Shown piece after piece: positions 42,878-51,356 of a DNA stretch of 64,000 bases (position 1 is its first letter; the number at the start of each line of letters is the position of its first letter). Source of the DNA: Streptomyces nojiriensis (GTDB lineage: Bacteria > Actinomycetota > Actinomycetes > Streptomycetales > Streptomycetaceae); assembly GCF_017639205.1 (NCBI RefSeq), contig NZ_CP071139.1, forward strand, positions 2,046,001-2,110,000, given 5' to 3'. The notes under the pieces are model-generated. The model had not been told where the DNA came from, did not search any database, and saw only the letters and a list, made by a program, of their open reading frames with translations. Both the position numbers and the translations under genes were made by a program.

Positions 42878-43722
42878 TCGCTGTCGCTCTTCTTCTTGTG
42901 GGTCTTGTGGGGCCATTCCGGCAGGTGGTCGGTGAGCCAGCCGGGAGGTCCGGCAGGCGCCTTCACCTCGGCCTCCAGCGAGATCCTCTCGTGGATCGTG
43001 GCCGCGCGCGGCAGCAACGCCTCCACATAGGCGCGGCGCAGCGCGTCGGTGGAGTCGAAGCCCGGCTCGTCGACCAGCCACTCGTCGGGGACGTCGGCCG
43101 CGACCTCCGTGAGCAGCTCCTCGGTGACCAGCGGCGCGAGCGCCGCGGCCGCGGCGGCGATGTCCGGGCCCACGGGGGCCAGTACGTGGTCGGAGGCGTT
43201 GTAGGGCTTGGCGGCCGCGGCCGCCGCGGTGGGCCAGTTGTGGTGCCAGATCATGGTGGCGCCGTGGTCGATGAGCCAGAGGTCCCCGTGCCAGACCAGC
43301 ATGTTCGGGTTGCGCCAGGAGCGGTCGACGTTGTTGATGAGGGCGTCGAACCAGACCACGCGCCCCGCCTCGACCGGGTCCACCTGGTAGGCGAGCGGGT
43401 CGAAGCCGATCGAGCCGGGCAGGTAGTCCATGCCGAGGTTGAGCCCGCCGCTGGCCTTGAGCAGCTCCTGGACCTCCTGGTCGGGCTCGCCGAGCCCGAT
43501 CACGGGGTCGAGCTGCATCTGCACCAGCCGTGGGACCCTCAGCCCCAGCCGCTGGGCCAGGCGGCCGCAGATGACCTCGGCGACCAGGGTCTTGCGGCCC
43601 TGGCCGGCTCCGGTGAATTTCATGACGTAGGTACCGAGATCGTCGGCCTCGACGATCCCCGGGAGCGAGCCGCCCTCACGCAGGGGCGTGACGTAACGGG
43701 TCGCGATCACTTCGGACAGCAT
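42874..43722 (-). CDS. HipA-like Ser/Thr kinase-fold protein
   Basis: 282-aa protein related to the C-terminal kinase half of HipA. ATP-site Lys35 in TYVMKFTGAGQG, catalytic loop FDALINNVDRSWRNPN with Asp133 and Asn138 (same spacing as HipA Asp309/Asn314), and metal Asp152 in LIDHG. The N-terminal HipA subdomain is absent and no HipB-type antitoxin gene is adjacent; instead the gene is coupled to DUF3037. It starts 9 bp after the isochorismatase-like gene. Kinase activity is plausible; target unknown. Confidence 0.85.
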   Translation of the reverse strand: MLSEVIATRYVTPLREGGSLPGIVEADDLGTYVMKFTGAGQGRKTLVAEVICGRLAQRLGLRVPRLVQMQLDPVIGLGEPDQEVQELLKASGGLNLGMDYLPGSIGFDPLAYQVDPVEAGRVVWFDALINNVDRSWRNPNMLVWHGDLWLIDHGATMIWHHNWPTAAAAAAKPYNASDHVLAPVGPDIAAAAAALAPLVTEELLTEVAADVPDEWLVDEPGFDSTDALRRAYVEALLPRAATIHERISLEAEVKAPAGPPGWLTDHLPEWPHKTHKKKSDSE

Positions 43723-43731
43723 CCGCCCAGG

Positions 43732-44355
43732 TTACGGGGGGCAGGTCGCGGGAGCCCACTGCATGAGCAGCTCTTCGGCGGTGGTGATGGCCGCAACCAG
43801 GGCGAGGGAGTTGCGGATCACCTCGGCGGTGCAGGAGGCGGGCACCCCTGCGATGGCGTCCGCCGGGACCACCACCCGGTAGCCGAGGTTCACGGCGTCG
43901 AAGACGGTGTTCGGGATGGCGATGTTGGCGGAGACTCCGGTGACGACGAGGGTGCGGATGCCGAGATTGCGCAGCAGGGGGTCGAGATCGGTACCGGCCA
44001 TCGGGGAGAGCCCGTGCAGCCGGCGGACCACCAGGTCCCGGTCGGCGACGACGATGGGCGCGGCGACCTCGACCGCCCGGCTCCCGGTCAGCTGGCGCAC
44101 GGGCAGCCGCTCCGCGGCCCGGAACAGCCGGGCGTTGGTGTTCGCGCCGAGCCCGTCGGGCCGCCGCTCGGCGACCGCGTGCAGCACCTGTACGCCGGCC
44201 CCGCGCGCGGCGTCGACCAGCGCCGCCACCCGTTCCAGCATCCCCGAGTCCCGGGCCTCCTTGGCCAGTTCGGGCAGCGCGCTCTCCTCACCGACGACAC
44301 CGTTCTGGCACTCGACGGTGAGCAGCGCGGTGGTGGCGGGATCGAGTTCCGGCAT
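43732..44355 (-). CDS. Isochorismatase-fold protein lacking the catalytic triad
   Basis: 207-aa cysteine-hydrolase-fold protein. Alignment by eye puts Glu15 (LLTVECQNG) where the family has Asp, Arg111 or Arg112 (DLVVRRLHG) in place of Lys, and Ala146 (VSANIAIPNT) in place of the nucleophilic Cys. All three triad positions are therefore altered although the fold motifs GTDLDPLLRNLGI and VVPADAIAG are kept. It may be a binding protein or use other chemistry. First gene of the unit with the HipA-like and DUF3037 genes. Confidence 0.85.
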   Translation of the reverse strand: MPELDPATTALLTVECQNGVVGEESALPELAKEARDSGMLERVAALVDAARGAGVQVLHAVAERRPDGLGANTNARLFRAAERLPVRQLTGSRAVEVAAPIVVADRDLVVRRLHGLSPMAGTDLDPLLRNLGIRTLVVTGVSANIAIPNTVFDAVNLGYRVVVPADAIAGVPASCTAEVIRNSLALVAAITTAEELLMQWAPATCPP

Positions 44356-44431
44356 GACTCCCCCTGGCGTGGCGACGGAAGAGCCCTCATGATTCCTGAC
44401 ACACAGTCAGATGTGAAGGGGTGCAGGACGG

Positions 44432-44911
44432 ATGGACGTGGACGGGGCACGGACCGGAACCTCACAGCGGCGGGGCCGGCGCATCATGATGAGCGACGCG
44501 GAAGTGGAGTCCTTCCTGCGCGAGCAGAAGACCTGCCGGGTCGCGACGGTCTCGCCCGACGGACGCCCGCACGTGGGCGCCCTGTGGTTCGCGTGGGACG
44601 GCAGCTCGCTGTGGCTGTACTCGATCACGCGCAGCCGCCGCTGGTCCGATCTGCGCAAGGATCCGCGGATCTCGGTGGTCGTGGACTCCGGCGAGTCGTA
44701 CGAGGAACTGCGCGGGGTGGAGCTGTCCGGCAGCGCCGTCTTCGTGGGCGAGGCCCCGCGCACCGGCGAGCCCTGCCCCGAGCTCGCGGAGGCCGAGCGG
44801 ATCTTCCCGGTCAAGAACTTCGGCATCGAGGAGATGCCGCACGACGGGCGGCACGCCTGGATCCGGCTGACCCCCGACTCGATCGTCTCCTGGGACTTCC
44901 GCAAGCTGTAG
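44432..44911 (+). CDS. Pyridoxamine 5'-phosphate oxidase-fold protein
   Basis: 159-aa split-barrel flavin/F420-binding protein. REQKTCRVATVSPDGRPHVG is the typical entry strand pair, followed by LWFAWDGSSLWLYS and RSRRWSDLRKDPRISVVVD. Actinomycete members of this size often use F420 or FMN to reduce small molecules. Start ATG 44432 has a GGAC-type ribosome sequence; ATG 44486/44489 could be internal starts. Divergent from the isochorismatase-like gene. Confidence 0.85.
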   Translation: MDVDGARTGTSQRRGRRIMMSDAEVESFLREQKTCRVATVSPDGRPHVGALWFAWDGSSLWLYSITRSRRWSDLRKDPRISVVVDSGESYEELRGVELSGSAVFVGEAPRTGEPCPELAEAERIFPVKNFGIEEMPHDGRHAWIRLTPDSIVSWDFRKL

Positions 44912-44940
44912 GAAGTGTCCTCGGCCGCGGACCGGCGGGC

Positions 44941-45870
44941 CTACCGGAGTCCGGCGGCCGCCTGCCGCAGCGCGTCGACCGCGGCCCGGATGGAGGGCCG
45001 GCGGTCGGCGTCGGCACGCCAGACGGCGTACACGTGGCGGCGTACGCTGTCGCAGACCGGCAGCAGCCGCACGCCCGGCGGCACCGGGCCGCGGCCCAGC
45101 TTCGGCGCCACGCACACCCCGAGTCCGGCCTCCACGAAGGCCAGCTGGGTGTGGTGCTCCTCGGCGATGTGGGCGATGCGCGGCTCGATGCCCGTACCGC
45201 GCAGGGTGAAGACCAGCCACTCGTGGCAGAACTGCCCCTCGTTCCAGGAGATCCAGTCGTCGTCGCCGCATTCGGCGAGGGAGATCCCCGCCTTCCCGGA
45301 CCCCCCCGGGCTCGCGGTCCGGTCGGCCAGCCGGTGGCCGGCGGGGACCGCGATGTCGACGGTGTCGTCCAGCAGGTGGGTCCGGGTGAGCTCGGCGGGC
45401 ACCGGCATCCGCTTGTTGTGCCAGTCGATCGCCAGGGCCAGGTCGAGGTCCCCGCGCACGACGGCCGCCATGCTCTCCTCGGGTTCCTGCTCGCGCACCC
45501 GGACCCGCAGCTCCGGATGCCCGGCCCGCAGCGCGGCCAGGGCCTGGGGCAGCAGCCCGCGCATGGCGGTCGGGAAGGCCCCGATCCGCAACTCGCCCAC
45601 GGCGCAGCCCCGCTGGGCCTCGACGTCGGCCTGGGCGAGCTCCACCTGGGAGATGATCCGGGCGGCGTGATCGGCGAGCAGCCGCCCGGCATCGGTGAGC
45701 CGGACCCCGCGCCCGTTCCTGGCCAGCAGCGGCTGTCCGACCTCGCGCTCCAGCTTGGCCAGCTGCTGGGACACGGCGGAGGTGGTGACGTGGAGGCCGT
45801 CGGCCGCGCCGCTGACCGAGCCGTGGCGGGCGAGGGCGTCCAGGGTGCGCAGGCGCTCCAGGTTCAACAT
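44941..45870 (-). CDS. LysR-family regulator
   Basis: 309-aa LTTR. Winged HTH at residues 1-60 (LRTLDALARHGSVSGAADGL, TTSAVSQQLAKLEREVGQPLL) and a periplasmic-binding-type effector domain from about 90. Its ATG has TAGCAT (45878-45883) 7 nt upstream, so it is probably leaderless. Divergent from an EamA exporter, which it likely regulates in response to the exported metabolite. Confidence 0.93.
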   Translation of the reverse strand: MLNLERLRTLDALARHGSVSGAADGLHVTTSAVSQQLAKLEREVGQPLLARNGRGVRLTDAGRLLADHAARIISQVELAQADVEAQRGCAVGELRIGAFPTAMRGLLPQALAALRAGHPELRVRVREQEPEESMAAVVRGDLDLALAIDWHNKRMPVPAELTRTHLLDDTVDIAVPAGHRLADRTASPGGSGKAGISLAECGDDDWISWNEGQFCHEWLVFTLRGTGIEPRIAHIAEEHHTQLAFVEAGLGVCVAPKLGRGPVPPGVRLLPVCDSVRRHVYAVWRADADRRPSIRAAVDALRQAAAGLR

Positions 45871-45944
45871 GTAAGCAATGCTACGGCGTCACCCCGAGAA
45901 ACTCTCGCTTGTCCTACGAAGTTGATACGAGCACAGTAGGGGGC
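45871..45944. promoter_or_regulatory. Divergent LysR/EamA promoter region
   Basis: 74 bp holding the LysR -10 TAGCAT (45878-45883, minus strand) and a dyad CTCGCTTGTCC-TAC-GAAGTTGATACGAG whose outer CTCG/CGAG and CTT/AAG pairs could form a LysR binding site. Confidence 0.45.
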
Positions 45945-46925
45945 ATGAGCGCACCGACCACCCCCGGGCCGACCCTCCCGGCCGCCTCCCCGTCCCAGGC
46001 CTCCCCCACCTCGACCACCGCCGGCCGGCGCCGGGGCGGCCTCCTGGACTGGCGGGTCCGGTTCGCGATCCTCTCGGTCGTGTGGGGCTTCAGCTTCCTC
46101 CTGATCAAGGTCGGCACCGAGGCCTACGCGCCGTTCCAGGTGGCGCTGGGCCGGGTCCTGTTCGGCGCGCTCGCCCTCCTCACCGTGCTGCTGGTCCGCC
46201 GCGAGCCGCTCCCCCGGGGCCTGCGCACCTGGGGCCACCTGACCGTGGCGGCGCTGCTGCTCAACACCGCCCCGTTCTCGCTCTTCGCGTTCGCTGAGCT
46301 GAGCATCCCCTCCAGCCTGGCCGGCATCTGCAACGCCACCTCGCCGCTGTGGGGCATGGCGCTGTCGCTGGTCGCCCTCTCCGAGGACCGCCCGACGCGC
46401 CGCCGCTTCGCCGGGCTGGGCCTGGGCTTCCTCGGCGTGCTGACCGTGCTCGGCGCCTGGCAGGGCTTCTCCGGTGTCGACGCCAAGGGCACCGCGTTCG
46501 CCCTGCTCGCATCCCTCTGCTACCCCATCGGCTGGATCTACGTCCGGCGCACGCTGGCCGGGACCCCCGGCTCCCCGGTGGCCCTGACCGGCGGCCAGCT
46601 CATGATCTCCACGCTCCAGCTCGCGCTCGTGAGTGCCGTGTTCACCTCGGCCCCGGGCTCGTTCCCGCTCTGGCCGACCCTGTCGGTGATCGCGCTGGGC
46701 GCCCTCGGCACGGGCATGGCCCTGCAGATGCAGTACGGACTGGTGACGGAGGTCGGCCCGACCACCGCCCAGATGGTCACCTACTTCATCCCGGTCATCG
46801 CCACCACGGCGGGCGTCCTGGTCCTCGGCGAGCAGCTCCACTGGAACACCCCGGTCGGCGCCGCGATCGTCCTGGCCGGCGCGGCCCTCACCCAGACCCG
46901 CCCCGGGGCCCGCAGGCCCGCCTGA
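45945..46925 (+). CDS. EamA/DMT-family exporter
   Basis: 326-aa polytopic protein with ten helices in two EamA repeats, first repeat from FAILSVVWGFSFLLIKVG, second from GTAFALLASLCYPIGWIYVRR. Residues 1-40 are a disordered Pro/Thr-rich cytoplasmic tail. ATG 45945 with GGGGG upstream is chosen over 45909. Its divergent LysR neighbour suggests inducible metabolite export. Confidence 0.9.
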   Translation: MSAPTTPGPTLPAASPSQASPTSTTAGRRRGGLLDWRVRFAILSVVWGFSFLLIKVGTEAYAPFQVALGRVLFGALALLTVLLVRREPLPRGLRTWGHLTVAALLLNTAPFSLFAFAELSIPSSLAGICNATSPLWGMALSLVALSEDRPTRRRFAGLGLGFLGVLTVLGAWQGFSGVDAKGTAFALLASLCYPIGWIYVRRTLAGTPGSPVALTGGQLMISTLQLALVSAVFTSAPGSFPLWPTLSVIALGALGTGMALQMQYGLVTEVGPTTAQMVTYFIPVIATTAGVLVLGEQLHWNTPVGAAIVLAGAALTQTRPGARRPA

Positions 46926-47003
46926 CCGGCGCCGGCGCCCGGCCCGCGGCCTGCGGCCCGGCTTCGACCGCCGGGGCCGGCCGCCGCCGGGTGCGGTCCG
47001 CCG

Positions 47004-48338
47004 TCAGTCGTACCGCACGCCCGCCGCACCCACACTGGCCGCCGCGGCCACCGCGTCCGCCAGGCGGGGCACCTCGGCGACCGCCAGCTGCGAGACCGTC
47101 AGCCGGATCCCCGGCCCCGCCTCGACCCGGAAGACGGCTCCGGGGGACACCGCCCATCCGGCGGCGAGCAGCCGTGTCACCACCACCGTCTCGTCGACCA
47201 CCGGCACCCAGACGTTCAGGCCGCTGCGCCCGTGTGCCCGGATCCCCCGCTGCCGCAGCGCCTCGACCAGCGCGTCCCGCCGCCCCGCGTACGAGCGGGA
47301 CACCGCCACCGGATCGACCGCGCCCGAGGTCCACAGCTCCACCACCGCGTACTGCAGCAGCCGGCTCACCCAGCCCGGCCCCAGCCGCTGCCGCCCGCGC
47401 AGCCGGTCCAGCGTGACCGCGTCGCCGGTCAGCACCGCGAGCCGCAGGTCCGGCCCGTACGCCTTCGCGGTGGACCGCACCAGCACCCAGTGCCGGGTCA
47501 CCCCGCCCAGCGGATGCAACGGCAGGTCGACGATCCCGTTCCCGTGGTCGTCCTCGATCAGCAGCACCTCGGGATGGTCCGCCAGGAGCGCCCGCAGCTC
47601 CCGCGCCCGCTCCGCGCCCACCGCGGCCCCGGTCGGGTTCTGCGCCCGCGAGGTCACCACCAGCGCCCGCGCCCCGGCCGCCAGCGCGCGGGCCACCGCC
47701 TCGGGCCGGGGCCCGTCGTCGTCCACGGCCACGGGCAGCACGCGCAGCCCGAGCGCCGGGACCAGGTCCAGCGCCCCGCCCCACCCCGGGTCCTCCACAG
47801 CCACCGCGTCGCCCGCCCGCAGATGGGCGGTGAGCACCCGTTCGATCCCGTCGAGCGCACCCGAGGTCACCGCCACCGGCCCCGGCGGCACCCCGTCCGC
47901 GTCGAAGCCGGCCCGGGCCAGTTCCGCGAGCTCCGGGGCGACCGGGCCCGCCCCGTAGAGGGTCGGCGCCTGCGCGTACCGCCGGGCGGCCGCCGCCAGC
48001 GGCCCCTCCAGCGCGGGCAGCAGGGACACGTCCGGACTGCCCTCCGCGAGGTCCCGTACCCCCTCCGGCACGACCATGCGCAGCGCGTCCCGCGGCGTGC
48101 TCGACGGGCGGGCCCGCACCCGGCTGCCGCGTCGTCCGTCGGTCTCGATGACCCCGCGCTCGCGCAGCGTCCGGTAGGCGGCGGCCACGGTGTTGGGGTT
48201 CACCCCGAGCTCGCCCGCCAGCTCCCGCATCGGCGGCAGCAGTGAACCCGGCGGGAGCGCGCCCGAAGCCACGCCCGCCTCCACGCCGGCGGCGATATCC
48301 GCTGCGCGACGCCCTGTGATCCGATAGTCTCCTAGCAC
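47004..48338 (-). CDS. MocR-type regulator (GntR HTH plus aminotransferase domain)
   Basis: 444-aa fusion: GntR winged HTH (about 10-75, SLLPPMRELAGELGVNPNTVAAAYRTL) and a fold-type I aminotransferase domain with PLP Lys near 290 in STAKAYGPDLRL and the cofactor Asp in LLIEDDHGNGIV. MocR proteins sense PLP or an amino acid adduct. Start GTG 48338 lies 7 nt after CATACT, a possible leaderless -10. Divergent from a PNPOx-fold protein gene, the context of PdxR-like vitamin B6 regulators. Confidence 0.9.
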   Translation of the reverse strand: MLGDYRITGRRAADIAAGVEAGVASGALPPGSLLPPMRELAGELGVNPNTVAAAYRTLRERGVIETDGRRGSRVRARPSSTPRDALRMVVPEGVRDLAEGSPDVSLLPALEGPLAAAARRYAQAPTLYGAGPVAPELAELARAGFDADGVPPGPVAVTSGALDGIERVLTAHLRAGDAVAVEDPGWGGALDLVPALGLRVLPVAVDDDGPRPEAVARALAAGARALVVTSRAQNPTGAAVGAERARELRALLADHPEVLLIEDDHGNGIVDLPLHPLGGVTRHWVLVRSTAKAYGPDLRLAVLTGDAVTLDRLRGRQRLGPGWVSRLLQYAVVELWTSGAVDPVAVSRSYAGRRDALVEALRQRGIRAHGRSGLNVWVPVVDETVVVTRLLAAGWAVSPGAVFRVEAGPGIRLTVSQLAVAEVPRLADAVAAAASVGAAGVRYD

Positions 48339-48349
48339 AAACCCCAGTA

Positions 48350-48361
48350 TGCACTAGTGCA
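48350..48361. promoter_or_regulatory. 12-bp palindrome in MocR/PNPOx divergent promoter
   Basis: TGCACTAGTGCA is a perfect palindrome in the middle of the 37-bp space between the two start codons; probable operator of the MocR regulator covering both promoters. Confidence 0.55.
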
Positions 48362-48375
48362 ATGGAGTCGGCACC

Positions 48376-49110
48376 ATGACCGCCACGCCCGCCACGCAGA
48401 CGACCGCGACGACCGAGGGGAACGAGAGGACCGAAGCGACCGCGGTGTACGGATCGACCGGAGGCTACGAGCCCACCGACCGCACCGTCCCCAGCCGCTC
48501 CCGCGACCGGGCGCGCTACGACCGCGCGACGGTGCACTCGATACTCGACGGCGCCTACATCTGCCACCTCGGCTTCGTCCGCGACGGCGCGCCCGTGGTC
48601 CTGCCCACGCTGTACGCCCGGGTCGGCGAATCGCTCTACATGCACGGCTCGACCGGCTCCCGCCCGCTGCTCGCGGCCCGCCGCACCGACCCGGGCCTGC
48701 CCGTCTGCGTGACCGTGACCCACGTCGACGGACTGGTCCTGGCCCGCTCGGCCTTCCACCACTCGCTCAACTACCGCTCGGTGGTCGTGCACGGGACCGC
48801 CCGCCAGGTCACCGACGAGGCGGAGTGCCGGACGGCCCTGGACGCCATGGTCGACGCCGTCGCCCCGGGCCGCTCCGCCGACACGCGGCCGGCCAACGCC
48901 AGGGAACTCGCCGCCACCTCGGTGATCCGCGTGGACCTCGCCGAGGTGTCCGCGAAGATCCGCAGCGGCCCGGTGAACGACGAGGCCGAGGACCTGGACC
49001 TGCCGTACTGGGCGGGCGTGGTTCCGGTGGCCCCGGCGTACGGAACCCCGGTGCCCGCCGCGGACCTCACCCCCGGCATCGCCGTCCCGGACTACCTCAG
49101 CGCGCTCTGA
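48376..49110 (+). CDS. Pyridoxamine 5'-phosphate oxidase-related FMN-binding protein
   Basis: 244-aa split-barrel protein. After a 40-aa Thr-rich N-terminus, [23 protein letters not shown] begins the FMN barrel, with [16 protein letters not shown] and [17 protein letters not shown]. Family members bind flavin; the MocR neighbour suggests a link to vitamin B6 or to an amine substrate. GGAG lies 9 bp before the ATG. Last 19 bp overlap the convergent EamA gene. Confidence 0.85.
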   Translation: MTATPATQTTATTEGNERTEATAVYGSTGGYEPTDRTVPSRSRDRARYDRATVHSILDGAYICHLGFVRDGAPVVLPTLYARVGESLYMHGSTGSRPLLAARRTDPGLPVCVTVTHVDGLVLARSAFHHSLNYRSVVVHGTARQVTDEAECRTALDAMVDAVAPGRSADTRPANARELAATSVIRVDLAEVSAKIRSGPVNDEAEDLDLPYWAGVVPVAPAYGTPVPAADLTPGIAVPDYLSAL

Positions 49111-50051
49111 GGGCTGCGCCGCACGGGGGTGGGCGCGGCCGCCGGCCGACGGGCCTCGGCCACGATCAGCGCGCCCACCGCCGTCAGCAGCAGTACGGTG
49201 CCCAGCACCACGGCGCCGGTCAGCCGCTCCCCGAGCAGCAGGACCGCGATCACCGCCGCGCTCACCGGCTCGATCAGCATGATCACCGACACGGTGGCGG
49301 CCCGTACCGCGGCGGCCCCGGTGAAGTAGAGCGCGTACGCCAGCGCGGTCGGCACGGTGGCGACGTACACCAGCAGCCAGAGCACCCGTCCGAGATCGGC
49401 GGTGTGCGGCAGCAGCCCCTCCGCCGCGGCGAGCGGCAGCAGGCACACCGTGCCCACCGCGACCGACCAGGCGGTGGTCACCAGCGGGTCCCCGCCCGCC
49501 CCGCGCTGCCCGAGCCACCGCGCCCGCAGGGTCATCCCCGCGTACCCGGCGGCCGAGAGCAGCGCCCAGCCGACGCCGAGCGGGCGGACCTCGCCGCCGC
49601 CGCTGCCCAGCACCAGTACGGCCAGCCCGGCCAGCGCCCCCACCACGGCGACCACGCCACCGCGGCCGAGCCGCTCGCCCATCCAGTACCGGGCGCCCAG
49701 CGCGATGATCACCGGCCCGGCGCCGAGGGTGACCACGGTGCCCACCGCGAGGCCGGTCTCGCGCACGGCGGCGAAGTACGCGGCCTGGAAGAGGGTGAAC
49801 AGGAGCCCGGTCCCGATCAGCGAGGCCGCGGAGGGCCGCACCCGCCCGGGGGCGGGCCGGGGCCCGCGCACGGCGAGCACCCCGAGCAGCACCACGAGCC
49901 CGCCCGCGCACCGCCAGAAGGACAGGGCGAGCGGGCCTAGGTCACTGGCCAGGAAGAGGAGGGAGGCGGCCGCCCCGGCGGTGCCCCAGGCGGCTCCGGC
50001 GACGACGAGGTACAGCAGACTGCGCCCGGCGGCGGGCGAATGGTTCGACAC
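49092..50051 (-). CDS. EamA/DMT-family exporter
   Basis: 319-aa ten-helix EamA protein: [20 protein letters not shown] starts repeat one and [20 protein letters not shown] repeat two. GTG 50051 has GGAGA 7 bp upstream. A short leader ORF and two hairpins lie in the 162 bp before it, downstream of a second EamA gene on the same strand, so expression may be controlled by attenuation as well as by read-through. Confidence 0.9.
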   Translation of the reverse strand: MSNHSPAAGRSLLYLVVAGAAWGTAGAAASLLFLASDLGPLALSFWRCAGGLVVLLGVLAVRGPRPAPGRVRPSAASLIGTGLLFTLFQAAYFAAVRETGLAVGTVVTLGAGPVIIALGARYWMGERLGRGGVVAVVGALAGLAVLVLGSGGGEVRPLGVGWALLSAAGYAGMTLRARWLGQRGAGGDPLVTTAWSVAVGTVCLLPLAAAEGLLPHTADLGRVLWLLVYVATVPTALAYALYFTGAAAVRAATVSVIMLIEPVSAAVIAVLLLGERLTGAVVLGTVLLLTAVGALIVAEARRPAAAPTPVRRSPQSALR

Positions 50052-50118
50052 GAGATGTCTCCGCGCATGCGTGAAGGATGAAAGAAGCAGGTCATCGCTT
50101 CGCGGGCAGCACGGGCCC

Positions 50119-50176
50119 GCCCGGGGGCTCCCCGGGCCGGGTACCTGTCGTGGTGGCGCCGCCCGCGCTAGGCGGC
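50119..50176. promoter_or_regulatory. Hairpins in the leader between two EamA genes
   Basis: Two stems: GCCCGGGG-GCT-CCCCGGGC at 50119-50137 and GCCGCC/GGCGGC at 50158-50163/50171-50176. The second encloses the leader-ORF stop codon in its loop. Arrangement resembles ribosome-controlled attenuation; no alternative anti-terminator was proven. Confidence 0.4.
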
Positions 50177-50203
50177 GGGAGGCGGAAGCACGGTCGAATG
50201 CAT
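50168..50203 (-). CDS. Possible 11-aa leader peptide [11 protein letters not shown]
   Basis: ATG 50203 opens an 11-codon ORF ending PPPAA and TAG. TAGGGT (50211-50216) ends 7 nt upstream, so it could be translated leaderless from its own promoter just after the preceding EamA stop. A PPP run slows ribosomes lacking EF-P help, which fits a sensing leader. Too short for homology; inference from position and spacing. Confidence 0.35.
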   Translation of the reverse strand: MHSTVLPPPAA

Positions 50204-50213
50204 GACCGCCACC

Positions 50214-51185
50214 CTAGCCCTTGCCGACCGTGGCCGTCTCACGGCCCGGTACGGACCGCTCGGCGACGGCCGGCGCCGGCGGGGCCGGCCGGGAGGACTG
50301 CGCGATGAAGGCGCCGCCCAGTACCAGGCCGCCGCCGACGATCTGCCAGGTGGAAAGGTGCTCGCCGAGCAGGATCCAGGCGAACACGGTGGCGACGACC
50401 GCCTCCAGGAAGGCCACGACACCGGCGACCTGGGGCGAGAGCCGGCGCACCGAGACCACACCGGTCAGGTAGGCGAAGACGGTCGCGACCAGCACCACCC
50501 AGGCGAGCAGCACCGGCGCGGGCACCATCGTGCCGCCCACGGAGGCATCGCCGCCCAGCACCTGCCAGTCGATCTCCCAGGGCCGGGCGATCACGGTCAT
50601 CACCAGGGCGCCGACGAGCATGCCGTACGCGATCACCCCGAGCGGGTCGGGGGCGTCGTCCCCGTCGGCGCCCTGGTCGGCGAAGACGAAGTAGAAGGCC
50701 TGGCAGCAGGCGGCGGCGAGGCCGAAGAGCACGCCGAGCAGGTCCAGGCTCAGGCCGGCCCAGATCTCGACCACGCAGGCCAGTCCGACGACGGCCACGG
50801 CCGCGCCCGCGGCGGCGCCGCGCGTCACGGGCTTGCGCTGCACGAAGCGGATGTAGCCGAGCAGCAGCGCCGGGCCCAGGTACTCCAGCAGCAGGGCCAC
50901 GCCGACGGGGATGCGGGACAGGGAGGCGAAGTAGAAGGCCTGCACACCCGCGACGGCGACCAGCCCGAAGCCGGCGAGCAGCGCGGGCCTGCGCAGCACG
51001 AGGTCACGGTGGCGCCAGGCCAGCGGGGACAGCACGAGAGCTGCCCCGGCCACCCTGAGCCAGACCATGTGGAGGGGGTCCAGACCCGCCTCGATCAGCG
51101 GCTTCGCCGCCACTCCGGAACCACCGAACGCGAACGCCGAGACGAGGGCGAGGCCCAGTCCGGCATTTCTCCCTGACGCTTGCAT
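50214..51185 (-). CDS. EamA/DMT-family exporter
   Basis: 323-aa ten-helix EamA protein. Repeat one starts LALVSAFAFGGSGVAAKPL, with AFYFASLSRIPVGVALLLEYLGP, and repeat two with VLFGLAAACCQAFYFVFADQ. The loop ADQGADGDDAPDP is unusually acidic. Same strand as the EamA gene at 49092-50051, 162 bp apart. Ends in a disordered Pro/Ala tail. Confidence 0.9.
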   Translation of the reverse strand: MQASGRNAGLGLALVSAFAFGGSGVAAKPLIEAGLDPLHMVWLRVAGAALVLSPLAWRHRDLVLRRPALLAGFGLVAVAGVQAFYFASLSRIPVGVALLLEYLGPALLLGYIRFVQRKPVTRGAAAGAAVAVVGLACVVEIWAGLSLDLLGVLFGLAAACCQAFYFVFADQGADGDDAPDPLGVIAYGMLVGALVMTVIARPWEIDWQVLGGDASVGGTMVPAPVLLAWVVLVATVFAYLTGVVSVRRLSPQVAGVVAFLEAVVATVFAWILLGEHLSTWQIVGGGLVLGGAFIAQSSRPAPPAPAVAERSVPGRETATVGKG

Positions 51186-51356
51186 CCCGCCATCATGACA
51201 GGGCGGGTCAGGACCGTCACGGGGATGACACCTGTTGAGACGGAGTCGAGATCACGCCCCGCCGACCCCCGCCATATCTGACAGGTCGTCAGTATTGAAT
51301 GTTCCGCCCGCCGGGGCTACCTTCCGCCGCACGTACCGACGAGAAGGGGTGGTCGC

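Noticed and set aside
46888..49911. 1007-codon minus-strand frame
   Set aside because: Runs across MocR and PNPOx genes in a wrong frame; Arg/Gly-rich shadow.
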